DNA of 37,976 nucleotides from Candidatus Endomicrobiellum basalitermitum (GTDB taxonomy: Bacteria > Elusimicrobiota > Endomicrobiia > Endomicrobiales > Endomicrobiaceae): NCBI GenBank assembly GCA_031282525.1, contig JAITDN010000001.1, forward strand, positions 1 through 37,976. Direction: 5' to 3'. The notes under the pieces are model-generated. The model was not told the DNA's origin and made no database searches. It saw only the letters and a list, made by a program, of their open reading frames with translations. The translations under genes were made by a program, and so were the position numbers. Positions 18,901 through 25,980 of the stretch are shown here, piece by piece. The stretch's first letter is position 1. Every line of letters begins with the position of its first letter.

Positions 18901-19385
18901 AAAAAATAATTTATTATCTAATTCTTTATGTTTTTTTTTCTATGATTCAATTTATTTTCGGTAAATATTTAAATTTCTTTGGAATTTTCCCGAATTTTAT
19001 ATTGATTGTTATCGTATATCTTGGTGTTTCAAAAAAAATAATAAATGCGCAATTAATGGGCTTTTTATTTGGCTTGACGTGGGATGTTTTTTCAACTGAT
19101 ATTTTCGGTATAAGAGCGTTAATGTTTACAGTTATAGGATATCTCTTTGGTAAGTTTTTCGGAGATTTTGATACAAATAAGATTCCTGTTCAATTTGTAG
19201 TTATCTTTTTTGCGAATGTAGTTTATTGGTTTGGTTTTAATCTAATTTATTTTATCATTTTTGGAAATGAGGTTTATATGACTTATTTTTTTGATATATC
19301 GTGTTGTGTAAAAATCATCGCAACAGTTTTAATTGCTCCTGTAATATTTCATATTTTAGAGTGGTTAGGCATAATCTATGCATAG
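18897..19385 (+). CDS. mreD: Rod-shape determining protein MreD
   Basis: MreD is a small polytopic inner-membrane partner of MreC. The 162-residue product is almost entirely hydrophobic, with about five to six membrane segments and few charges. It contains GFLFGLTWDVFSTDIFGIRA, matching the family's conserved G-x-DxxS/T-x-GxxA region. It overlaps mreC by four bases. Sequence conservation in MreD is always low, so position carries part of the call. Confidence 0.92.
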   Translation: MKKIIYYLILYVFFSMIQFIFGKYLNFFGIFPNFILIVIVYLGVSKKIINAQLMGFLFGLTWDVFSTDIFGIRALMFTVIGYLFGKFFGDFDTNKIPVQFVVIFFANVVYWFGFNLIYFIIFGNEVYMTYFFDISCCVKIIATVLIAPVIFHILEWLGIIYA

Positions 19386-19459
19386 TGAAATAGAGACGAA
19401 ATGCAAAGGTTAAGTTTAAACTTGTGGAGTTTTTTATTAAATTTTTTATATGTTTTGTT

Positions 19460-19505
19460 AAGGAGAGTAAATTTTATGATAATGTTTGTTCTTTTATCAT
19501 TGTGA
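19460..19505 (+). promoter_or_regulatory. SD-equipped mini-ORF overlapping a hairpin, upstream of mrdA
   Basis: AAGGAG at 19460-19465 is followed ten bases later by ATG at 19476 and a 9-codon frame (MIMFVLLSL) ending at TGA 19503-19505. The same bases form a perfect 7-bp stem, ATGATAA (19476-19482) with TTATCAT (19494-19500), which hides the mini-ORF start. This could be a leader peptide, a translational coupling device for mrdA, or simply the trace of a former gene start. Confidence 0.3.
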
Positions 19506-19545
19506 ATAAATTTTAAGGGAAATTTAAGTTTGAGTGGTAATTAAA

Positions 19546-21324
19546 ATGGTATGGCAGAAAGAAGATAAATTTTCCTATGATATTTTTATTGAAAAACACA
19601 AAACGATTTTTATATTTTTTGTATCAGTGTTTGTTTGCCTTTCTATACGTCTTTTTTACTTGCAAATTATCAAAGGTGATAGATATAGAAAAATTTCCGA
19701 TCAGCAGAGAATGCATAACACTTATGAGCGTGCACCAAGGGGGATAATCTATTCTGAAGATAATGTTGTACTTGTGGAAAATAAATTTGTTTTTGTAGCT
19801 TTGTTTTATCCTTTTAAGCAATGTCAAGTTCCATCGGATAAAGGCATAGGAAAACTGAATAAAATTTTTGGAAAAGATGTAAGGCTTATGATAAACATGG
19901 GCTATAAATTTGGTAAAGTTGTAAAACTTGCAGACAATCTTACTTTAGAAGAAATGTTTAAAATAAGAGAAAATAAATTGAATTTTAAAGGCATTTCAGT
20001 CCTGAAAGAATCACGTAGGGTCTATTGTTATCCGGAAGCTACCAGTCATATAACTGGCTACATTGGTGAGATAGGCGCAGATGAAATTGAAGAATTATTG
20101 AAACGTGACTACAAAATAGGTGATTATATTGGTAGAGGAGGGATTGAGCAAATTTATGACAAATATCTTCGAGGAAAGGACGGCGGATGGCAAATTGAAA
20201 TGAATTCAATAGGGTGCCAGATAAAAGAGTTTATGTATATTCAGCCGGAAATTGGTGCGAGTGTTTACTCAACGATAAACTTGAAATTACAGAAAGTTGC
20301 TTACGATGCGTTAAGAGATAGTAGTACAGGTAGAGGTGCTGTAGTGGTGCTTGATGCAAAGACAGGTGCTGTAAAAACACTGGTTTCATGTCCGGGATTT
20401 GACGCGAATAAAATAGGCACTAAAGATTTTAACAAATATTTAAAAGATAAAAAATTATCACTTTTTAACAGAGCTCTTCAAGCTCTTTATCCTCCTGGTT
20501 CTGTGTTTAAAATAATAACTTTTGCAGCAGCAGTAGAATTAATGAATATTAATTATGAAGAAACAGTTCTATGCAATGGTAGTTTCAAACTTGGTAATAG
20601 AAATTATTCTTGTTGGCGTAAACAGGGGCATGGTAAAGTAAATCTTTTTTCTGCTATGGTACAGTCATGTAATATTTATTTCTATAAGCTTGGTCTTAAA
20701 CTTGGAGTAAAGAATCTTAGAAAGTATGCGAAAAAATTTCATCTTGGAGAAAAGATGGGAATAGATTTACCAAATGAAAAGAAAGGCTTTGTCCCCAGTC
20801 CTGAATGGAAAAAGTCAAAATTGAAAATGCGATGGCTTCATGGAGATACAGTTATATCCTCAATAGGACAAGGTGCGCTTTGGGTGACACCTCTCCAAAT
20901 GGCGTGTATGATATCTGCTGTTGCAAACAAAGGCATTTGTCGCAGGCCTTACGTAGTTGATAGGATTGTAAGTCCAAATGGTGATAAAATCTACTCACAT
21001 AAATTAGATTTTGAAGAAAGAATAAGTTTATCAGATAGAGTTTGGGATTTGCTTCATAAAGCACTTTTAGAAGTCGTTGAGAGTGGGACAGGAAGTAGAA
21101 GTAAAATTCCCGGCATCAAAATTGCCGGGAAAACTGGGACAGCTCAAAATCCACAAGGAGATGACCATGCTTGGTTTGTTTCTTATGCTCCTGCAGAAAG
21201 TCCTGAGATTGCAATAGCAGTTATTGTTGAAAATGGTGGTGGAGGTGGATATAATGCCGTTCCAATAGGTAGAAAAATTTATGAAGCTTATTTTAATATG
21301 AAATCTGAAGAGAGTGTAAAATAG
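19546..21324 (+). CDS. mrdA: Penicillin-binding protein 2 (elongasome transpeptidase)
   Basis: A class B PBP that crosslinks peptidoglycan during lateral wall growth, working with RodA. After a short cytoplasmic stretch there is one membrane helix (IFIFFVSVFVCLSIRLFYLQ). The PBP dimerisation domain contains HITGYIGEIG and GRGGIEQIYDKYLRG. The transpeptidase domain has S319-x-x-K322 (GSVFK), S374-C-N376 and K529-T-G531 (GKTGTAQ). I start at ATG 19546 (592 residues); GTG 19534 would use part of the likely ribosome site GAGTGG. The stop overlaps rodA by one base. Confidence 0.96.
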   Translation: MVWQKEDKFSYDIFIEKHKTIFIFFVSVFVCLSIRLFYLQIIKGDRYRKISDQQRMHNTYERAPRGIIYSEDNVVLVENKFVFVALFYPFKQCQVPSDKGIGKLNKIFGKDVRLMINMGYKFGKVVKLADNLTLEEMFKIRENKLNFKGISVLKESRRVYCYPEATSHITGYIGEIGADEIEELLKRDYKIGDYIGRGGIEQIYDKYLRGKDGGWQIEMNSIGCQIKEFMYIQPEIGASVYSTINLKLQKVAYDALRDSSTGRGAVVVLDAKTGAVKTLVSCPGFDANKIGTKDFNKYLKDKKLSLFNRALQALYPPGSVFKIITFAAAVELMNINYEETVLCNGSFKLGNRNYSCWRKQGHGKVNLFSAMVQSCNIYFYKLGLKLGVKNLRKYAKKFHLGEKMGIDLPNEKKGFVPSPEWKKSKLKMRWLHGDTVISSIGQGALWVTPLQMACMISAVANKGICRRPYVVDRIVSPNGDKIYSHKLDFEERISLSDRVWDLLHKALLEVVESGTGSRSKIPGIKIAGKTGTAQNPQGDDHAWFVSYAPAESPEIAIAVIVENGGGGGYNAVPIGRKIYEAYFNMKSEESVK

Positions 21325-22670
21325 TGATCAAGAGTAGAAATTTTTATCGTCATTTGGTTTCAGTTATAGATTTTCAGCTTATTTTTTTAGTTATAACCTT
21401 AATGTTTATAAGTTTTGCTGTGATATACTCGGCGTGTAGTAATTATGGTATGTCGTTTAAGTATCTTTCAGTCCAATTATTAGCTTTTATTATAGGATTT
21501 TTTGGATTTGTTCTCATTGTGAATTTTAATTATCAATATTATAAATATCTAGATAAGTTTATTTATATTTTATCTTCTGTACTTTTAGTTTCTGTTTTGA
21601 TTTTTGGTTCAGTAAAAAGAGGGACAAGAGGCTGGTTTAATTTTGGTTTTATTTCTTTTCAGCCTGTTGAGATTGCGAAAATAATGTTTATTTTGTCACT
21701 TGCTTCTTTTCTTGATAGAAAATCAAAAGAGACTGGCAAAATTTCTTTTTTAATTTCCGTATTTGTGATGCTTGTAGTACATCTTATTCTTATAATGATG
21801 CAGCCTGATTTTTCTTCTACGTTATCTTATTTTCCTGTAACTTTAATCCTTCTTTTCACTATTGGAATTGAACCCTTTTATCTGTTCTGTATAGTAATTT
21901 TTGGTAGTCTCGCTGTAGGTATACCTCTTTTGGAAACTTTTTTAAGTATGCAACTTCAATTTTCGCAAAGTAAAACGTTTTTAACAAATTTTATAGTTTT
22001 TTTAAAAGCCAATTGGATCGGTGTTTATGCCGTTGTAATGATATTATGTTTAATAATTAGTTGTTGGTATTTTTTATGGAAGTTGAAAATTAGAATTGCA
22101 CCTATTTATCCAACTATTTTATGTATTTCAATATTGCTTGGATGTCTGTCTTCTTTAGCGGTGGAAAGATCTTTGAAAGACTATCAAAGGAAAAGACTTG
22201 TAGTGTTTTTGAATCCGAGGTTCGACCCAAGAGGTTCAGGATATAATATAATACAGTCTAAAATAGCTATAGGTTCAGGAAAATTTATAGGGAAGGGCTT
22301 TAAAAAAGGAACACAAACTCAGTTAGGCTTTTTACCTGAACAACATACGGATTTTATTTTTTCGGTTATAGCTGAAGAAGAAGGCTGGGTCGGAGCGCAA
22401 ATTATACTTTTTTTCTATTTCTTTTTTGTTTGGCGCGCTTTTGTAATAGCAAAGAATGCTCGTGATAGATACGGATCGCTAGTGGCTACGGGATTAGCCA
22501 GTATGTTCATGTTTTATATAGTAATTAATATAAGTATGGTTATGGGCATGATGCCTGCTACGGGTGTGCCATTACCTCTTCTTTCTTACGGTGGTTCGTC
22601 AATTTTTTCGTCACTATGTGCTGTTGGTATTTTGTGTTCTATAAGTACGAGAAAGTATACTCACTCCTAA
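21324..22670 (+). CDS. rodA: Rod-shape SEDS glycosyltransferase RodA
   Basis: RodA polymerises glycan strands from lipid II and pairs with PBP2. The 448-residue product is polytopic. SEDS signatures are present: FISFQPVEIAKIMFILSLA, GSGKFIGKGFKKGTQTQLGF, then LPEQHTDFIFSVIAEEEGW and the final GVPLPLLSYGGSS. It is longer than the E. coli protein (370) owing to a roughly 60-80-residue insertion with extra membrane segments around residues 190-275. The GTG start shares its G with the mrdA stop. Confidence 0.95.
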   Translation: MIKSRNFYRHLVSVIDFQLIFLVITLMFISFAVIYSACSNYGMSFKYLSVQLLAFIIGFFGFVLIVNFNYQYYKYLDKFIYILSSVLLVSVLIFGSVKRGTRGWFNFGFISFQPVEIAKIMFILSLASFLDRKSKETGKISFLISVFVMLVVHLILIMMQPDFSSTLSYFPVTLILLFTIGIEPFYLFCIVIFGSLAVGIPLLETFLSMQLQFSQSKTFLTNFIVFLKANWIGVYAVVMILCLIISCWYFLWKLKIRIAPIYPTILCISILLGCLSSLAVERSLKDYQRKRLVVFLNPRFDPRGSGYNIIQSKIAIGSGKFIGKGFKKGTQTQLGFLPEQHTDFIFSVIAEEEGWVGAQIILFFYFFFVWRAFVIAKNARDRYGSLVATGLASMFMFYIVINISMVMGMMPATGVPLPLLSYGGSSIFSSLCAVGILCSISTRKYTHS

Positions 22671-22788
22671 TAATCACTCTGTTAAATTAATTAGAATGAG
22701 ATTAGAGGTTTTTGAAATCTGTTTGCGATACGTAGAAATTATTTTAAATAAGTTAAATATCGGGATAAGGAATAAGATTGTATTAGAT

Positions 22789-22817
22789 TTGCAAAAATAT
22801 ATTTAAAAATATAAAAT
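22789..22817 (+). promoter_or_regulatory. Probable sigma70-type promoter of the small lipoprotein gene
   Basis: TTGCAA (22789-22794) is separated by 17 bases from TAAAAT (22812-22817), four to five matches each to the consensus hexamers. It lies about 40 bases before the lipoprotein ATG, and a strong ribosome site (AAGGAG) follows. The rest of the 188-base rodA-lipoprotein gap shows nothing clear. AT richness makes the -10 weak evidence. Confidence 0.45.
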
Positions 22818-22858
22818 TATATGAAAAGTTGTTGATTATAAAATAAGGAGAAGTAAAG

Positions 22859-23032
22859 ATGAAAAAATTTGTGTTGTTAGCAGCATTCATCGCAATGGTT
22901 GGCTTGTCGTTGTCAGCTTGTGGAAGCGGAAAGGATAAGGCAGAAGCTCCAAATGAACCTAATGTAGAACAACAAGAGGAAGCATCCAGTGAAATACCGG
23001 TATCATCAGATCAGAGCCAAAGCTCAAAATAG
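22859..23032 (+). CDS. Small lipoprotein, 57 residues
   Basis: The product starts MKKFVLLAAFIAMVGLSLSA followed by cysteine at residue 21, a clear signal peptide with lipobox LSAC, so it should be lipidated and exported. The mature part, about 37 residues, is hydrophilic and low in complexity (E, Q, S, P, N), with GSGKDKAEAPNEPN after the cysteine and no recognisable domain. G/S after the cysteine gives no inner-membrane retention signal. AAGGAGAAG precedes the ATG. A promoter upstream and a good intrinsic terminator downstream make it a separate transcription unit, which argues that it is real. Confidence 0.85.
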   Translation: MKKFVLLAAFIAMVGLSLSACGSGKDKAEAPNEPNVEQQEEASSEIPVSSDQSQSSK

Positions 23033-23128
23033 AAAATAAAAAACGCAATATTACAATTATAAATTATATCTCTATTTTTTGTATTGTAAAAAAGTTTTTT
23101 TGTCTTTTGTTAGAACTGAAATTGACTA

Positions 23129-23173
23129 AAAACAACGGTTCCTCGTTAAAATGCGAGGACTGTTGTTTTTGTT
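23129..23173 (+). terminator. Intrinsic terminator after the lipoprotein gene
   Basis: AACAAC and CCTCG (23131-23145) pair with CGAGG and GTTGTT (23154-23166) around a TTAAAATG loop, with a small internal mismatch (GGTT opposite ACT). A T-rich tract (TTTTTGTTTG) follows directly. This is the best intrinsic terminator in the window. It lies about 100 bases after the lipoprotein stop. Confidence 0.8.
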
Positions 23174-23175
23174 TG

Positions 23176-23458
23176 TGTGATTTAGAAATGTAAATGTAGT
23201 GTCGGTTTCAATAGAAATACTTAAAATAGTTCCTTTGCTCTATAGTTATAGAAAAGGAAATAAACTTGTAGAAGATTAGTTAAATTTTTTTAGGGTCTGT
23301 AGTAGCAAGAATTGGTTTATATTTTTTTGTCAGTGTAGTGTCCTCATCTCTTTGCTTTTTTTATCCGTCAGACTTATAAATTAGATTGTTTTTAGTTTCC
23401 TCTCACCGTTTCCTGTTTACTATATTTAAAATTTATGATTATAAAATTGATTGCATGT
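23176..23458. other. Gene-free spacer before argF
   Basis: About 280 bases between the terminator and the argF promoter. I see no open frame with a ribosome site, no strong hairpin and no remnant of a known protein in it. Confidence 0.5.
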
Positions 23459-23487
23459 TTGATTTATAGTCATATTTATGGTATAAT
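23459..23487 (+). promoter_or_regulatory. argF: Strong extended -10 promoter of argF
   Basis: TTGATT (23459-23464), a 17-base spacer and a perfect TATAAT (23482-23487), with TGG directly before the -10 (extended -10). Transcription should start near 23494, about 45 bases before the argF ATG. No ARG-box-like palindrome was recognised around it, so arginine control is not evident. Confidence 0.8.
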
Positions 23488-23539
23488 CCAAAGCTGTGTC
23501 GCTGAATTTGTTTGAGAAGTAGGATTTAGAGAGAGTTAT

Positions 23540-24463
23540 ATGTCAAAAAAAGATTTGGTGTCAATTTATGATTTGGGCGTAGAAGAAATAAGTGCTCTTT
23601 TGGAGGAAGCTTTTAGGCTTAAAAGCAAAAAAAAATATCTTGATGTTTTTAAAGGTAAAGCGTTGGGCATGGTATTTGAGAAGCCTTCGACGCGAACAAG
23701 GGTTTCTTTCTCTGCAGCAATGATACAATTAGGCGGTCTGCCTGTTTCGCTTGAATCCGAAAATCTCCAACGGAAAAGAGGAGAATCTATACAGGATACT
23801 GCTGTAGTTTTATCTAGCTATTTAAGTGGCCTTGTCATAAGAACTTTTAGGCATTGTGATATAGAAGAATTTGCAAAATATTCCAAGATTCCAGTTATAA
23901 ACGCTCTTTCAGATAAAGAACATCCTTGTCAGAGTTTAGCTGATATCATGACTATTATGGAACTACATGGAGCAAAAACGATTGAAGATTTGAAAAAAGT
24001 TAAAATTGTTTATATAGGTGATAGTAACAATGTAGCAAATTCGCTACTTGCTATTTCTGCTGTTTTAGGGCTCAACTTTACCCTTGTGTCTCCTCAGCAG
24101 TATTTGCCTAAAAAAGATATACTAGATAAAGCTTCTGAATATATTTCGTTAAGTAAGGCGGAGATTAAAATTACAAGTGATATTGATGAAATAAAAGATG
24201 CAGATGTAGTGTATACTGACGTATGGATTTCCATGGGTTATGAAAATGAAAAGAAAAATAGAAAAAGAATTTTCATGCCTTATCAAGTAAATAAGGAGTT
24301 GTTAAAGAAAACTTCTTCAAAATGTATTGTTCTCCACTGTCTCCCTGCGATTAGAGGAGATGAAATTACTGCAGAAGTTATGGATAAATATAGATACTCA
24401 ATATTTACACAAGCCGAAAACAGACTTCATAGCCAAAAAGCCATTTTACTGCATTTTTTATAA
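23540..24463 (+). CDS. argF: Ornithine carbamoyltransferase
   Basis: Forms citrulline from ornithine and carbamoyl phosphate in arginine biosynthesis (cytoplasm, trimer). The carbamoyl-phosphate loop S50-T-R-T-R54, H128-P-C-Q131, the ornithine-side SMG at 231-233 and H266-C-L-P269 are all present, so it is probably active. The product has 307 residues. The SMG motif separates it from aspartate carbamoyltransferase. A catabolic (arcB) role cannot be excluded by sequence, but there are no arcA/arcC neighbours. It stands alone with its own promoter, and an opposite-strand gene follows. Confidence 0.95.
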   Translation: MSKKDLVSIYDLGVEEISALLEEAFRLKSKKKYLDVFKGKALGMVFEKPSTRTRVSFSAAMIQLGGLPVSLESENLQRKRGESIQDTAVVLSSYLSGLVIRTFRHCDIEEFAKYSKIPVINALSDKEHPCQSLADIMTIMELHGAKTIEDLKKVKIVYIGDSNNVANSLLAISAVLGLNFTLVSPQQYLPKKDILDKASEYISLSKAEIKITSDIDEIKDADVVYTDVWISMGYENEKKNRKRIFMPYQVNKELLKKTSSKCIVLHCLPAIRGDEITAEVMDKYRYSIFTQAENRLHSQKAILLHFL

Positions 24464-24535
24464 TACAAATTTTACATGAAATAAGTAAAAAGTTTGAAAT
24501 AAAATTAGTCTTGCCTCTCAAGTATACCTATTAAA

Positions 24536-25180
24536 TTACATAGTTGGCTTTTTATCTGTTATTTTTATTTTAGAATTTTTAACGATATTTGAATACCAAT
24601 CTTTTAAAATAAGACTTATTTTTTCTTGTACGAGATTATTTTTTATCGTTGAAGAGTCTTGTTTATGAGAGTTTTCCAACTCATAATTCCATAGTTTTAC
24701 AGAATTCGCGAGTGTTATTTTTAGTTTGTTTTCGCATATTTGTTTTCTGAGTATAGTCTCGTATTCTTTGGGAGTCATTTGTATAGACTTTAAAAATAAA
24801 TAATATTTCTGTTTATCAAAAGTATTGTTACTTTTAAATATTTCTAAATTCTGCAAATAAGTTTTCAGTTCTTCATTAGTAACTATGATACCGTAAAGTT
24901 TTGATTGCTGGTAAAGAATTTCGTTATTTATTAATAAATTGGTTACTTTCATTTGTATTTTGTTTAAATCTTTTTCAGTTATTTGTTTATTTGTAACCTT
25001 TTTTATAGATTTTAGTTGGATTAATGTAAGTGAGTTGAAAATTTTTAATGGTATTTTTACTCCGTTCACCTTAGCGATGTAATTTTTATAATAAAATAAA
25101 TAAGGTATAAAACTGCTTATAAAAGCAGTTATCGTCATAATAAAGATTATGTTCTTATGTTTTCTTAGAAAATTCATCAT
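24536..25180 (-). CDS. Membrane-anchored SurA/PpiD N-domain protein lacking PPIase
   Basis: A 214-residue protein with a basic N-terminus (MMNFLRKHKN), one membrane helix at about residues 12-32, then a periplasmic helical domain. AKVNGVKIPLKIFNSL and LLINNEILYQQSKLYGIIVT, NNTFDKQKYYLFLKSIQMT and PKEYETILRKQICENKLKI resemble the SurA_N_3/PpiD chaperone domain. The parvulin domain that normally follows is missing; the C-terminal 45 residues look like the tail helix. It may be a chaperone-only form for exported proteins. ATG 25180 and 25177 are adjacent; GGAG lies about ten bases upstream. It is convergent with argF, with no terminator seen between. Confidence 0.75.
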   Translation of the reverse strand: MMNFLRKHKNIIFIMTITAFISSFIPYLFYYKNYIAKVNGVKIPLKIFNSLTLIQLKSIKKVTNKQITEKDLNKIQMKVTNLLINNEILYQQSKLYGIIVTNEELKTYLQNLEIFKSNNTFDKQKYYLFLKSIQMTPKEYETILRKQICENKLKITLANSVKLWNYELENSHKQDSSTIKNNLVQEKISLILKDWYSNIVKNSKIKITDKKPTM

Positions 25181-25285
25181 TTCTTTTGTACTCCATTATT
25201 GATAAATTATACTTATTATTGCGAGAGTTTGCCTAAATCACTACAGATTCTCGTTATTATAACAAAAATTATATATTAATTTTGT

Positions 25286-25314
25286 TTGACATCAAATTTT
25301 TTTTTTAATATTAT
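25286..25314 (+). promoter_or_regulatory. Near-consensus promoter of tRNA-Thr
   Basis: A perfect TTGACA (25286-25291), 17-base spacer and TATTAT (25309-25314), ending ten bases before the mature tRNA 5' end. The spacer contains a long T-run. Transcription would start almost at the tRNA. smpB and addA could be co-transcribed downstream. Confidence 0.85.
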
Positions 25315-25324
25315 AACAAAAAAT

Positions 25325-25397
25325 GCCGATGTAGCTCAGCTGGTAGAGCAGCGGTTTTGTAAACCGCAGGTCGTAGGTTCAAATCCTATCGTCGGCT
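25325..25397 (+). tRNA. tRNA-Thr (anticodon TGT)
   Basis: A 73-base cloverleaf: acceptor GCCGATG with CGTCGGC, D arm GCTC/GAGC, anticodon stem GCGGT/ACCGC enclosing TTTGTAA (anticodon TGT, reading ACN threonine codons), T arm GTAGG-TTCAAAT-CCTAT, discriminator T. The CCA end is not encoded. The one T-G pair in the acceptor stem and the G-T pair at the T-stem base are acceptable. No other RNA gene is seen in the window. Confidence 0.95.
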
Positions 25398-25499
25398 GTT
25401 TATTATTTTTAGCTGTAATTTGATAACTGCATCTTCAAGTTTATAATAGAAATACCTTTAATAATTTAGAATAGGAAATTAGGATTTCTGAATATTGAG

Positions 25500-25955
25500 A
25501 TGGAAAAAAGAATTCTGTCGTCAAATAAAAAAGCTTATTATAATTATGAGATTTTTGAAAAACTGGAAGCTGGCGTTGTATTATCTGGTTATGAAGTTAA
25601 ATCATTAAAACAGTCTAAGGTAAGTCTTGTTGACAGCATTGTAAAGTTTTCTAATGGTGAAGCATTTATCGAAAATATGTTTATAGCTCCTTATGAACAT
25701 ATATCCACTCACATTGCTGATTATGATTCTAAAAGAAAACGAAAACTTTTAATGCATAAATCTGAAATTACCAAGATTCATACAAAAGTTAGGGAGAAGG
25801 GATTGACTGCTATTCCATTGGAGATGTATATTGACGTTAGATGTAAAATTAAGATTCTCATAGGACTTGCAAAGGGTAAAAAGGTATACGATAAAAGGGA
25901 GGTCATAAAAAAAAGAGATATCTCTAGAGAGATAGCTAGAGAATATCGATTATGA
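25500..25955 (+). CDS. smpB: SsrA-binding protein SmpB
   Basis: SmpB delivers tmRNA to stalled ribosomes in trans-translation. The 151-residue product has NKKAYYNYEIFEKLEAGVVL, SGYEVKSLKQSKVSLVDSIV, then FIENMFIAPYEHIS and the basic C-terminal tail GKKVYDKREVIKKRDISREI, which enters the mRNA path. No clear Shine-Dalgarno precedes the ATG. It lies 102 bases after tRNA-Thr and 25 bases before addA. The tmRNA gene is not in the window. Confidence 0.96.
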   Translation: MEKRILSSNKKAYYNYEIFEKLEAGVVLSGYEVKSLKQSKVSLVDSIVKFSNGEAFIENMFIAPYEHISTHIADYDSKRKRKLLMHKSEITKIHTKVREKGLTAIPLEMYIDVRCKIKILIGLAKGKKVYDKREVIKKRDISREIAREYRL

Positions 25956-25980
25956 CTTACTGATATGTGTGTGCTAAGCC

